NCBI RefSeq assembly: GCF_000717335.1 | Contig: NZ_JNYZ01000011.1 | Coordinates: 248,001 to 312,000, forward strand | From: Amycolatopsis jejuensis | GTDB taxonomy: Bacteria; Actinomycetota; Actinomycetes; Mycobacteriales; Pseudonocardiaceae | Direction of reading: 5' to 3' | Length of the DNA: 64,000 nt | Shown: positions 16,868 to 25,486 of the stretch, in pieces | How positions within the stretch are numbered: the stretch's first letter is position 1 | Layout: each line of letters opens with the position of its first letter | The notes under the pieces: model-generated | Databases searched by the model: none | Told to the model about the DNA's origin: nothing | Seen by the model: the letters and a program-made list of their open reading frames with translations, nothing else | Made by a program: the position numbers and the translations under genes

Positions 16868-17812
16868 ATGAAATGGGCTACCTACCTTTCTCCCGAGACC
16901 GGTGCCGAACGTGCCGGGGTGATTGTCGACGAACAAATTTTCGGGCTCGGGCCGGAAGTGAGCGTTCTCGGTCTACTCGGCGACGACGGTTCGGCATTGG
17001 CGGCGGCCGGGGAAAGGGCGACCAGGGATCCCCGTGAGGTCGTCTCGATCGGGGACGTCGCATTGTGTGCGCCGATTCCCCGGCCGCCTTCGATTCGGGA
17101 CTCGGCTTCGTTCGAAGCGCATCTGCGGGCGGGATTCGCGGGCCTCGGAGTGCCGTTCGACTTCGACAATTGGTACCGGCATCCGATGATCTATTTCACC
17201 AACCCGCATGGCCTCACCGGATCCCGCGCTGACATACCGGCCGCGGCTGGGTCGCGGAAGCTGGACTACGAACTGGAAGTCATGGCGGTCGTGGGGCGGG
17301 AGGGGACCAACGTCGACGTCGCCGAGGCGGAAGAATTGATTGTCGGCTACTGCATTTTCAACGACTGGAGTGCGCGCGACATCCAGGGTTACGAGGTCAA
17401 ATTCCAGGTCGGCCCGTTCAAGACCAAGGACTGGGCGATGACGACCGGACCGTTTCTCGTCACCAAGGACGAGCTCGAGCCGTTTCGCAAGGGCAACGCA
17501 TTCGACCTCGAGATGAAAGCGTTCGTCAACGGACGGCAGTACAGCCAGGGGAATCTGTCGGACATGTATTGGAGTTTCGCCGAGCTGGTCGCGTATTCCG
17601 CTCGGGGAACGTGGGTGAAACCGGGTGACCACATTGCGTCGGGAACCGTGGGCACCGGCTGCATTGTCGAGCTGTCGACGAGAGAAGATGCGGCCGAATA
17701 CCCGTGGCTCACGGTCGGCGATGAAGTGGTGCTCGAAGTCGAGGGGCTGGGAAAGCTCGTGAACCGCATTGCCGAGCCACTCCCGATTCGGGAGCTGCGC
17801 CCCGGCGTGTGA
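16868..17812 (+). CDS. Fumarylacetoacetate hydrolase (FAH) family protein
   Basis: A 314-residue FAH-superfamily enzyme. The metal-binding core is visible as KLDYELEVMAVVGR (E135, E137) and FNDWSARDIQGYE (D166), and the C-terminus carries VGTGCIVELS and GDEVVLEVEGLG motifs. Family members hydrolyse C-C bonds of beta-diketones, decarboxylate or hydrate 2-oxo acids in aromatic meta-cleavage routes, or act as 2,4-diketo-3-deoxy sugar acid hydrolases. N-terminal length fits the single-domain bacterial FAH form with a short N-terminal extension. It is cotranscribed with the VOC gene and nearly abuts the convergent GntR gene (5 bp). The exact substrate is unknown. Confidence 0.85.
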   Translation: MKWATYLSPETGAERAGVIVDEQIFGLGPEVSVLGLLGDDGSALAAAGERATRDPREVVSIGDVALCAPIPRPPSIRDSASFEAHLRAGFAGLGVPFDFDNWYRHPMIYFTNPHGLTGSRADIPAAAGSRKLDYELEVMAVVGREGTNVDVAEAEELIVGYCIFNDWSARDIQGYEVKFQVGPFKTKDWAMTTGPFLVTKDELEPFRKGNAFDLEMKAFVNGRQYSQGNLSDMYWSFAELVAYSARGTWVKPGDHIASGTVGTGCIVELSTREDAAEYPWLTVGDEVVLEVEGLGKLVNRIAEPLPIRELRPGV

Positions 17813-17817
17813 GCGGG

Positions 17818-18489
17818 TCAGCTGCGCAGATCGGCGTTGTGGCTCAACGCGTCGGTGGTGCGCTGAATGTGCTGCGCAATCAAGCAAGCCGCATTCATCT
17901 CGTCACGGGCTACGACGGCGTCGCGGATCTGGAGGTGTTCCAGGGCGACGTCGCGGTCCGGGTCCGGCGCCATGGACCCGGACCACCACCGGTACAGCGA
18001 CGCCGCTTCGCGCAACGAAGTCGCAACGGACAGCAGCCTCGCGTTGCGGCAACCCTGCAAGGTCGCATGGTGGAACGCTTCATGAGCGTCGACCCAGTCC
18101 TCGTTGATTTCCCCGGTTTCCGTCCTGTCCGGGGTGTTGGCGAGCGTGTGATGCGCGGCAATCACCGACGACTCCCACTGGAGGTCACCCTCCGTAATGG
18201 CGCGGCGCACCACCATGCTCTCGATCTCGATCCGCGCCTCGGTGATCTCCTCGAGGTCGGCCAGGTTCAACGACCGGACCCGGAAACCTTGCTGCGGCAA
18301 GGCGACGGCGAGGCCCTGCTCGGCCAGGCGCATCAACGCCTCGCGCACCACGGACTGGCTGACCGCGAACCGTTCGGCGAAATCGACGAAGCGCAGCCGC
18401 GAGCCGGGGGGAAGGTTTCCGCGCAGGATCTCCTTGCGGACTTCCTCGTAAACCAGCTCGGATCGAGTCGTCGAGATTTGGCCGACCAT
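17818..18489 (-). CDS. GntR-family regulator, FadR/FCD subfamily
   Basis: A 223-residue regulator. The N-terminal winged helix is YEEVRKEILRGNLPPGSRLR followed by the AERFAVSQSVVREALMRL recognition region (about residues 13-60). The C-terminal FCD domain has EARIEIESMVVRRA and HEAFHHATLQGCRNARL with metal-type His residues. It is convergent with the VOC-FAH operon, probably repressing it and derepressed by a pathway acid. The inverted repeat at 16224-16247 is its best candidate operator. ATG 18489 gives the normal start for the family. Confidence 0.88.
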   Translation of the reverse strand: MVGQISTTRSELVYEEVRKEILRGNLPPGSRLRFVDFAERFAVSQSVVREALMRLAEQGLAVALPQQGFRVRSLNLADLEEITEARIEIESMVVRRAITEGDLQWESSVIAAHHTLANTPDRTETGEINEDWVDAHEAFHHATLQGCRNARLLSVATSLREAASLYRWWSGSMAPDPDRDVALEHLQIRDAVVARDEMNAACLIAQHIQRTTDALSHNADLRS

Positions 18490-19001
18490 GGCTCCATCCT
18501 AACCGAACATCGCGACCGGACCAGAACTGCGGGACTGGGTGAGTATCTCGGGATACTGGGTGTTACCGAGCGTTACCCATCCAGACTCAGCGCCGCCGAT
18601 CGGCGCGACGTTTCTCCTGCTCACCGGCTTCGAGGAGGTTCAGCGCGCGGTCTCCGAACCCGCCGACGGGGGGGTCGCCTCTGATGGGGTGCCCCCTCGC
18701 CGCACGGGGCCGGATCAGCTGGAGGATCGAATCCGTTTGGCGCAGCAGGGTTTTCGCCCGCTACCTGCGCCAGCAGGTGACGTAGCCGAGCGGCGTTTGA
18801 ACGCTGCTCGTGACATCCCGGCCCGGTGCACCAGTTCCTCCTCCCCGGCGGTGCCGGTCCGCGGACAAACCGGCCGCCGGGGTTGCAACTCCGCGTCCAA
18901 GTACGCGGACAAGGCGGAAACCAGGTCCTGCCGAGCCACTTTCGCCGCACAGCACCGCATGCTGCAGGTCAGCCTCGCCCTCGGCTGAACCGCGACCGAA
19001 A
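18490..19001. other. About 510 bp without a recognisable intact gene
   Basis: Open frames on both strands here are short, switch frame and have no convincing RBS. The minus strand holds a piece reading LVSALSAYLDAEL then EEELVHRAGMSRAAFKRR, faintly like the end of a helical regulator, but nothing complete can be assembled. The stretch contains a run of seven G at about 18668. Given the decayed gene next to it, this is probably degenerate DNA. Confidence 0.4.
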
Positions 19002-19852
19002 CTACCCGCGTGGTTTCCCTTGCCCCGTATCGGCGACCCGGAGCAGCCCCGTCTCCGGATGGCAGCCGACGTACTCGAAATGCTGCTGCTCCGCCGTCGC
19101 GACGATCACCTCGTGGTTCGGCCGGAAGCGGGCGCCGGGGCCGGTCTCGGTCAGGAACTTCATCGCCTGGCCGAAAATCGCGAGGCGGGTGGCGTGGTCG
19201 CCGGCCGAGGTCGGCGATACTCCGCCACCAGCTCAGCCCGAAACTCTTGTCCACCGGATTGCCTTCGTCGTCGAGCAGGCGGACGTACCGGTCCCACCGA
19301 ACAGCCGTCGTCGCGGAGGAAGGTCATTCCGGCGCGCAGGATCGGTTCCACCTCTTCGAGGAAGCGGCGGCGCTCGTTTCGCTCCAGTCCTGGCCGGAGC
19401 GGCGCGATCTCGCCGCTGAGGTCGGTGCCAAGGGTGCCGATTCCGGTCCGCCGGTCGTCGGAGTAGAGGGTTTCGAACCGGGAGACGGTCGGCTGCACGA
19501 CCTCGGCGACATACCCGGCCGCGCCGCCGAGCCACGCCGGCCGGGTCTCGGCGAACCAGCGTTCGAACGGGACCGGGTCGGCCCAGCAGGCGAGGGTCAG
19601 CAGGGTGGGGAAACCGGCTTCGCCGACGTACTGGGCGTGATCGACGTGCACCTGGCCGCGCACCGCTGCGCCACCATTGCCCGCGCGGCGGTGGGCGGCG
19701 CGTGTCCTTCCCGGTATTGGACTCCGAAGCAGGCCATGACCACCTGCTGCAGCATGGCCGGGGTACCGCGCGACGAATCCGGGTGCCGGTGGCGTCCAGT
19801 CCGCAGGCATGCTGCCCGGCCCGGTGAGCTGCGCCGGAATGGCCGATTCCAT
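19002..19852 (-). pseudogene. oxd: Haem-type aldoxime dehydratase remnant, multiple frameshifts
   Basis: Read on the minus strand, pieces in three frames assemble into a protein of the phenylacetaldoxime dehydratase family: MESAIPAQLTGPG, then (frame change near 19765) LQQVVMACFGVQYREG, then (change near 19685) VDHAQYVGEAGFPTLLTLACW and SRFETLYSDDR, then LEEVEPILRAGMTFLRDDG. After another shift come VDKSFGLSWWRSIADL and finally AIFGQAMKFLTETGPGARFRPNHEVIV, ending at TAG 19004-19002. The enzyme dehydrates aldoximes to nitriles using ferrous haem. Its start follows the nitrilase stop by 2 bp, as in aldoxime-nitrile operons. At least four indels make it inactive unless they are sequencing errors. 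Confidence 0.72.
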
Positions 19853-19854
19853 GG

Positions 19855-20829
19855 TTACCCGGCGGTCGTGAATTCGGCGGAGGGCAGGTCTGCCACGTTA
19901 GCCGCCGGGTGGCGATTGATCAGCAGGCGCAGGACGTCCGGGCGCGAGTAGTGCCCGGCCGGGTCGGCGGTGGACTTCGCGATCGCGCGCAGGTCCGCGG
20001 GCAGGTCGGCGTAGACGAGCCCCTCGGCGGTCTCCGGAAGCGGTTCGGCCATCGAGGTGCCTTCCGGTCCGTAGATCCGGGCGAATCCGCCGCCCGCTTG
20101 CAGCAGCTTGCGTTTTTCCCCGGTGTCGCAGAAGGTGTCCAGCGTGGCAGCACCGATCACCGCGCACGGCGCGATGACGAAAGCCTGTCCCTCGACCGCG
20201 TACATCAAGCTGGCCGCCGTGTTCACCTCGGGGCTGAGCGCCTGCGCCACCCCGCGGTAACCGGCGAAACTGGGCCACGACGCGACGTGGATTTCTTCCC
20301 CCATGCTGTACAGAGCGTATTTCGTGAGCGGCTGCAGGTGTTCCCAGCAGTTCAGCGCACCGACCTTGCCGAGTGCGGTGTCGTGGACCTGCAGGTCGCT
20401 GCCGTCCCCCTCCCCGAACACCGCGCGTTCGACATGGGTCGGCTTGAGCTTGCGCCGGACGCCGAGCAGCTCCCCGGTATCGGAGACGAACGCCTGCGCC
20501 AGGTAGAGGCTGCCGCCCGCGCGCTCGCTGAATCCGAGCACGACGTGGATGCCATGCTCGGCGGCGGCACTGCGGATCCGGTCCATCTCGGCGCCGTCGC
20601 GCGTGATCGACGCGGCCGTGTACCGGGGCACGAACCGCATTCCCCCGGCCGGGGACTCCAGCCAGATCCACCACGGGTAGCCGGGCAGGAACGCTTCCGG
20701 GAACGCCACGAGCTCCGCCCCTCCCGCCGCGGCTTCACCGATCAGCGCGACGGTCTTGTCCACCGCCGCAGCCAGGTCGAACAGCCCGGATTCGGCTTGC
20801 ACCGCGGCGACGCGCACCATTCTCTTCAT
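19855..20829 (-). CDS. Nitrilase (aliphatic/arylacetonitrile-type)
   Basis: A 324-residue carbon-nitrogen hydrolase. The catalytic triad is visible: E45 in FPEAFLPGYPWW, lysine in RKLKPTHVER (127-129), and C161 in LNCWEHLQPL. These are the exact nitrilase rather than amidase signatures, so the reaction is nitrile to carboxylic acid plus ammonia. ATG 20829 has AAGGAG 7 nt upstream; the annotated frame is open to 21180 but runs across the AraC gene. It is followed immediately by the aldoxime dehydratase remnant and preceded by an AraC regulator. This is the arrangement of aldoxime-nitrile pathways, in which aldoxime becomes nitrile and then acid. It looks intact. Confidence 0.9.
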   Translation of the reverse strand: MKRMVRVAAVQAESGLFDLAAAVDKTVALIGEAAAGGAELVAFPEAFLPGYPWWIWLESPAGGMRFVPRYTAASITRDGAEMDRIRSAAAEHGIHVVLGFSERAGGSLYLAQAFVSDTGELLGVRRKLKPTHVERAVFGEGDGSDLQVHDTALGKVGALNCWEHLQPLTKYALYSMGEEIHVASWPSFAGYRGVAQALSPEVNTAASLMYAVEGQAFVIAPCAVIGAATLDTFCDTGEKRKLLQAGGGFARIYGPEGTSMAEPLPETAEGLVYADLPADLRAIAKSTADPAGHYSRPDVLRLLINRHPAANVADLPSAEFTTAG

Positions 20830-20932
20830 CGAGGTCTCCTTCGGGCTCTGGGGACCTCCCAGCCTGCCGCGGTTCCGGCGGGTCCGGCGGACCTGCCGTG
20901 CCACGCTGACAGACGCGCCGTGCCAATCCCGC

Positions 20933-21880
20933 CTAACCGCCGGACCCCCGGTATTCGCCCGGCGAGCGGCCGGTCGCCTGGTGGAACGCCCGGCGGAAAC
21001 CCGACTCGCTGTCGAACCCGCACGCCGCCGCCACCGCACCGACCGGACGACCCGGGTGAAGCCGCAGCAACCCCTTCGCATGCTCGATCCGCACCCGGCG
21101 CAACTGCGCAGCCACCCCTCCCTCACCGGCCAGCCGGTACAACGTCCGGCGCGACACCCGGCACGCCCGGGCAACCGCATTGACGTCCAGCCGCGGATCG
21201 GCGAAGTTGCGGCGGAGGAAGTCCGACATCCGTTGCCGCAGCAACGTTTCCGCGGCCGCCGGGTCCGGGTCGCGGCCCTCGGCGAACGACGCCGCTGCCG
21301 ACAGCAGGCCGATGGCGTGCGGCCCGAACACGGTCATCGGGTTTCCCGCGTCCTTGGCCGTGTCGTACAGGGAGGTGAGGAACGCCGCGACGACTGCTCC
21401 CGGGGTGCCGCTCCCGAGCGGGCGGGCGGTGACCTTGCGGGTGTCCCGGATCGTCACCTCCCGTTTCGGGACCTGCGCGACCAGCTGGCTGCCCGGGACG
21501 CCGGAATGCAGCGTATAGGGCCGGGTGCTGTCGTAGAACGCGATCGTGCCCGCGGTGAGGTGTGCCGTGCGGCCGTCCTGTTCGACCCGGGTCCGGCCGG
21601 TGAGCTGGACGCTCGCCAGCAGGTACTCCTCGTTCTCCCGGGCGATGAGCGCAGGCGTCCGCCGGACGATCGAGCCGCCTGCCGCCACCGTGGTCAGTTC
21701 GAGGTCGCCACACGGCACGTACTCGATCCGCCCGTGGAACTGCCGGTCCCCCACCGGCTCGGCGGTGAGCCGCACAAAGGTCGCGCAGATCAGGTCCTGC
21801 CAGTAGTCGAACACCTCGTGCGGCGGCAACCCGGTGGTGCTCAACTCCGCGTACACACCCCGGTCCACCACCACGGTCAT
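20933..21880 (-). CDS. AraC-family transcriptional regulator (AraC-binding-like N-terminal domain)
   Basis: About 315 residues. The N-terminal half resembles the AraC_binding_2 ligand or dimerisation domain (DYWQDLICATFVRL, then AGTIAFYDSTRPYTL). The C-terminal half has two helix-turn-helices, VNAVARACRVSRRTLYRL and VGAVAAACGFDSESGFRRAF. ATG 21880 is chosen; a GTG at 21907 would overlap the IclR stop. It lies 103 bp upstream of the nitrilase gene in the same direction, and regulators of this type activate nitrilase or aldoxime dehydratase genes in other actinomycetes and bacilli. It is likely an inducer-dependent activator of the nitrilase operon. Confidence 0.87.
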   Translation of the reverse strand: MTVVVDRGVYAELSTTGLPPHEVFDYWQDLICATFVRLTAEPVGDRQFHGRIEYVPCGDLELTTVAAGGSIVRRTPALIARENEEYLLASVQLTGRTRVEQDGRTAHLTAGTIAFYDSTRPYTLHSGVPGSQLVAQVPKREVTIRDTRKVTARPLGSGTPGAVVAAFLTSLYDTAKDAGNPMTVFGPHAIGLLSAAASFAEGRDPDPAAAETLLRQRMSDFLRRNFADPRLDVNAVARACRVSRRTLYRLAGEGGVAAQLRRVRIEHAKGLLRLHPGRPVGAVAAACGFDSESGFRRAFHQATGRSPGEYRGSGG

Positions 21881-21899
21881 GCGGAAAGCGTACCGGCAT

Positions 21900-22676
21900 T
21901 CAGGCACTGCCGGTCAGCGGAAGGCTCGGCGCGACACTCCGGCCGATCCCCTGCGCTGCCACCTGCAATGCGGCCACCAGCCGCGGAACGTCCTTGCCCA
22001 GCCGGGGGACGACGATCCCCAGCGCCGCGATCACGGTGCCGTCCGCTGCCCGGATCGGCACTGCGACCGACGACGCACCCAGGCTCATTTCGTCCACCGT
22101 CTGCGCGAAACCGTCGCTGTGCACGCGGCGAAGCTCCGTGCCCAGCCGCCCCGGCTGGACCACTGTGTACGGCGTGATCCGCGGCAGGTCCGCGAACACC
22201 TTGTCCCGCACCTCTTCCGGCGCGTAGGCCAGCAGCACTTTTCCGACCCCGGTCGCATGCAGCGGCAACCGCCCGCCGATCCGGCTCACCACCGGAACCG
22301 ACGCGTGCCCGGACAGCCGGTCGAGATACAGCGCTTCCGTGCCGTCGCGCACCGCCAGGTGCACGGTCGCGAGAGTCGCGCCGTAGATGTCGTGCAGGAA
22401 CGGCGCCGCGGCCTGCTGCAGGCCCGACTGGATCGGCGCGAGCAGGCCGAGGTCCCACAACCGCCTGCCCACCACGTAATTCCCCGCGGGCGTGCGAACG
22501 AGCGCGCCCCATTCGACCAGCTCCCGCACCAGCCGCGACGCGGTCGCCAGCGGCAGCCCCGCGCGCCCGGCCAGCTCGGTCAGCGTCAAGCTGCGGTGGT
22601 CCGGATCGAACCCGCCGAGCAACGCGAGCACCCGCGACGCCACCGTCGCTCCCGGCTGCCCCGTGTTCCCGGCCAT
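21900..22676 (-). CDS. IclR-family transcriptional regulator
   Basis: A 258-residue regulator. It has a winged helix (SRVLALLGGFDPDHRSLTLTE region, then AGLPLATASRLVREL) and the IclR effector domain with SRIGGRLPLHATGVGKVLLA and a DGFAQTVDEMSLGASSVAVPI stretch. ATG 22676 is preceded by GGAGG at 6 nt; the upstream frame to 22739 lacks this. Its stop is 20 bp before the AraC start and its own start is about 70 bp from the end of the thioesterase gene, all on one strand. It may act on either neighbour or elsewhere. Confidence 0.87.
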   Translation of the reverse strand: MAGNTGQPGATVASRVLALLGGFDPDHRSLTLTELAGRAGLPLATASRLVRELVEWGALVRTPAGNYVVGRRLWDLGLLAPIQSGLQQAAAPFLHDIYGATLATVHLAVRDGTEALYLDRLSGHASVPVVSRIGGRLPLHATGVGKVLLAYAPEEVRDKVFADLPRITPYTVVQPGRLGTELRRVHSDGFAQTVDEMSLGASSVAVPIRAADGTVIAALGIVVPRLGKDVPRLVAALQVAAQGIGRSVAPSLPLTGSA

Positions 22677-22748
22677 CCCGTACCTCCGCTCCGGCTCGAC
22701 CGCCGGCGGACCCAGGGTAACCTCAGCGGCACCGCCCACCGCACGGAC

Positions 22749-23549
22749 TCACGCCGGTGAACCAAGCTCCGGGAGTTTTCCCCGCGGGGCGGACGCGTCG
22801 GCGGTACCCAGGCAACGATCCTCGTCGAACAGGCCCAGTTCGTAGTGCACCGTCTGGTCGTCGTACCCGCTGATCGTGACCCCGATGTCGTACGTGCCCG
22901 GGTAGCGGACTTCGCCGAGGTACGTCACCCGGTAACGCCATGGGAGATGCTGCACGGCGTTTCCCGGCAGCGCGGCGATTGCCTCGTCGTACCAGCCCAC
23001 CTGGGCGATGTAGTTGACGTGCCGGTTGAGGTCGACATCTCCCACCCGGGCGTGGACGGCGGCAGTCTCCGGGTAGTGCTTGCGCGAGCGGCGGGACGGG
23101 GCGGGTTTCGGTGCGGCTGCGGTGGATTCGGGCAGGCGCAGGTCTTCCAGGTCGGCCAGGAGTTGGTCCGGCAGGGCCAGCGGGCCGGACTTGGTGGCGA
23201 GGACGATGGTGGCGTCGGCAGTCGCGACGATCTTGCCGTCTTCGGTGGCCATGGCCTGGCGGTAGGTGTACGACGTCCGGCCGATCGCCTGGATTCCGGT
23301 GCCGATTTCGACGGTGGCACCGGCTGCACCGAACGGCGTCCGCCGCTCGACGCTCTGGCCCGCCAGCAGGATGTGGAACGGCCCGAACCCGCCATCGGCC
23401 ACGAGCTGCTCGAAGCGCGGGAACTGCAGGCGGACCCGGGGGTGCTCGAAGAGGCGGACCAGTGCCAGGGTGCTCGTGGTGCCGTCCGGGGCGAGATCGC
23501 CGAATCGTTGTTCCACCCGGTGGCGGGCGGGGAAGCCGTCGAGGGTCAT
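22749..23549 (-). CDS. Acyl-CoA/ACP thioesterase, double hotdog
   Basis: A 266-residue protein with two hotdog-fold halves. The second half carries VGDVDLNRHVNYIAQVGWYDEAI, the 4-hydroxybenzoyl-CoA thioesterase or FatA-like motif with Asp and Asn-Arg-His-Val around the active helix. The first half has GTGIQAIGRTSYTYRQAM. Such enzymes release acyl chains from CoA or ACP. It overlaps functionally with the P450 gene just upstream (7 bp gap, same direction), forming a two-gene operon facing a TetR gene. A lipid or polyketide tailoring or fatty-acyl hydroxylation role is plausible. The substrate is unknown. Confidence 0.75.
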   Translation of the reverse strand: MTLDGFPARHRVEQRFGDLAPDGTTSTLALVRLFEHPRVRLQFPRFEQLVADGGFGPFHILLAGQSVERRTPFGAAGATVEIGTGIQAIGRTSYTYRQAMATEDGKIVATADATIVLATKSGPLALPDQLLADLEDLRLPESTAAAPKPAPSRRSRKHYPETAAVHARVGDVDLNRHVNYIAQVGWYDEAIAALPGNAVQHLPWRYRVTYLGEVRYPGTYDIGVTISGYDDQTVHYELGLFDEDRCLGTADASAPRGKLPELGSPA

Positions 23550-23556
23550 CGTCCGG

Positions 23557-24753
23557 TCACCACGCCACGGGCAGCGATTGCAGGCCGTGGATCAGCGCGC
23601 GGTCCTTGAACTCGGGCGCGGCGGCGAGGTGCAATCCGGGGAATCGTTTCAGTAATGCCGGTAGTGCCAGCCGCAGTTCGAGACGCGCCAGCGTTGCGCC
23701 GAGGCAGTGGTGGATTCCGTGGCCGAAGGCCAGGTGCGGACACCGGGCGCGGGTGACGTCGAGTTCGTCTCCGTTCGCGACCAACGCGGGGTCCCGGTTG
23801 GCGGCAGGCAAAGAGGTGACGACGTGTTCGCCGCGCCGTACCGGATGTCCGCCGATCGTGGTGTCCTCGACGGCCACTCGTACGAAACCGGCGTGCAGCA
23901 CCGAGGTGTAGCGCAGCAGTTCCTCGACGGCGTTTTCGACCGCGCTCGGATCGTCGCGTACCAAAGCGAGCTGCTCAGGGTGCTGGAGCAAGGCGAGGGT
24001 GCCGAGCGAGATCACGTTCGCGGTGGTTTCGTGGCCGGCGATCAGGATCAGATCGGCCAGGCCGGCCAGTTCCTCGTCGGACAGCGCACCCGCGCCGTGC
24101 TCGCGGATCAGCAGGCTCAGCAGGTCGTCGCCCGGATTTTCGCGATGCTGCGCGACGAGCGCTTGCATGTACACGTCGGCTTCAGCATCGAGCCGCAGCC
24201 GTTCCCGCGGCGACATCGTCGTGTCGAGGAACCTGTTGCTGCGCGCGCCGAATTCGGCCCGATCGGCGAACGGCACGCCGAGCAGTTCGCAGATCACCAG
24301 CGATGGAACCGGAAGCGCGAACGACGAAACCAGGTCGGCGGGTGGCCCGGCGGCGGCCATCGCGCCGAGATGCTCGTCGACGATCTCCTCGATCCGCGGA
24401 GCCAGCGCCTGTGCCCGCCGGACCGTGAACGTCGCGGTGAGCAGCCCCCGCAGACGCGTGTGCTCGGGTGGGTCGAGCATCAGCAGCCGCCCGGCCCGGC
24501 GGTGTTTCATCGCTTCGTCGTCGACCCCCTCGGCGGCCAGTCCGGGTGACGGGCCGATCGCGTCGAGCCGGAGCCGCGCTGCATCCGCGTGCACGGCCCG
24601 GACCTCGGCATACCGGCTGAACAGGGTCGACTCGTGACCCAGCGGCGAACGCACACGGCAGACCTCGCCGGAATCCCGCCGGCGCGGCAGGTCCGGGGCG
24701 AGGCCGAGCCCGTCGCGCAGGGCAGCCAGCTCGGGCAGAACCGATTCTTCCAT
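23557..24753 (-). CDS. Cytochrome P450
   Basis: A 398-residue bacterial P450. The I-helix AGHETT motif is at about 236-241, the K-helix ExxR in VEELLRYTS is next, and the haem-binding loop is FGHGIHHCLG with the axial Cys at about residue 350. ATG 24753 has a GGGGGAGGG ribosome site directly upstream. No fused reductase is present and no ferredoxin gene is adjacent, so electrons must come from elsewhere. It is the first gene of a short operon with the thioesterase, divergent from a TetR gene that very probably represses it. Confidence 0.92.
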   Translation of the reverse strand: MEESVLPELAALRDGLGLAPDLPRRRDSGEVCRVRSPLGHESTLFSRYAEVRAVHADAARLRLDAIGPSPGLAAEGVDDEAMKHRRAGRLLMLDPPEHTRLRGLLTATFTVRRAQALAPRIEEIVDEHLGAMAAAGPPADLVSSFALPVPSLVICELLGVPFADRAEFGARSNRFLDTTMSPRERLRLDAEADVYMQALVAQHRENPGDDLLSLLIREHGAGALSDEELAGLADLILIAGHETTANVISLGTLALLQHPEQLALVRDDPSAVENAVEELLRYTSVLHAGFVRVAVEDTTIGGHPVRRGEHVVTSLPAANRDPALVANGDELDVTRARCPHLAFGHGIHHCLGATLARLELRLALPALLKRFPGLHLAAAPEFKDRALIHGLQSLPVAW

Positions 24754-24790
24754 TGTCCCTCCCCCTCTTCCGGTGCCCATTGAACCGTAC

Positions 24791-24835
24791 GCACGCACTG
24801 CGCGCAACGGTGCGTGCAAACCTGGCCACTAAACT
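24791..24835. promoter_or_regulatory. TetR operator and promoter in the P450/TetR divergent region
   Basis: A perfect 8-bp inverted repeat, GCACGCAC 24791-24798 and GTGCGTGC 24810-24817, with an 11-nt spacer lies between the divergent genes. On the plus strand a -10-like TAAACT (24830-24835) would give a transcript starting at or next to ATG 24842, so the TetR mRNA may be leaderless. The repeat would cover the -35 of that promoter and the P450 promoter region, as in TetR autoregulation. Confidence 0.55.
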
Positions 24836-24841
24836 GTCGCC

Positions 24842-25486
24842 ATGCGTCAGCGGTGGAGCAAACAGACCATTTTGGACGCCGCCGTGGAGCTGTTGTCGGC
24901 CTCGGACGGGGACGAGTTCTTCAGCATGCGCAAACTGGCCGCCGAGCTGGGTACCGACTCCTCCAGCCTGTACCGGCACTTCCGCAACCGCAGCGAGCTG
25001 ATGCTCGCGATCGTCGACCACGTGCTGATCCAGGCCATGCACGGCTACCGGCGGGAAGGACCGTGGCGCGCCCGGCTCGTCGACCTGATCCTGCGTTCCT
25101 GGGACGCGTACGCCGCGCTGCCGCAGCTCGCGCGGGACGCCAGCCACTATCCGGGCAGCGGGCCCGGCAGCCAGCTCGTGATCGAGGAGACCCTGCAGGC
25201 GCTCACCGATGCCGGCGTACCCGAGGACCTCGTCCCCGAGTGGTACCACCGGCTCGTGACGCTGTCCGTCTCCCTCATCACCGCGCACGCCGCCGGCCGC
25301 TCCCGCAGCCCGGCCGAACAGCAGCAGCGCCGGGAAAACTTCCGCGTGATCACGCTGGGCGCCGAGCCGGCCGACTTTCCCGCGCTGGCGCGGTACAGCA
25401 GCCGCCTCGCCCCGGTCGGGTTCAGCCGCGAGAGCTTCCTGGCCACGGTGGAGCTGGTACTGGACGCGGTACCGGCGCGGTCATAA
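24842..25486 (+). CDS. TetR-family repressor
   Basis: A 214-residue regulator. The N-terminal helix-turn-helix is ILDAAVELLSASDGDEFFSM followed by RKLAAELGTDSSSLYRHFRNRSEL (about residues 10-50). The C-terminal ligand domain is TetR_C-like and largely helical. It is divergently oriented to the P450-thioesterase operon with 88 bp between, including a palindromic operator candidate. The last 6 bp overlap the convergent nucleotidyltransferase gene. The ligand is unknown, presumably the P450 substrate or a related hydrophobic compound. Confidence 0.88.
   Translation: MRQRWSKQTILDAAVELLSASDGDEFFSMRKLAAELGTDSSSLYRHFRNRSELMLAIVDHVLIQAMHGYRREGPWRARLVDLILRSWDAYAALPQLARDASHYPGSGPGSQLVIEETLQALTDAGVPEDLVPEWYHRLVTLSVSLITAHAAGRSRSPAEQQQRRENFRVITLGAEPADFPALARYSSRLAPVGFSRESFLATVELVLDAVPARS

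Noticed and set aside
18621..18950. Small minus-strand gene between GntR and the oxd remnant
   Set aside because: No RBS, frames shift, and no recognisable domain; treated as degenerate DNA.
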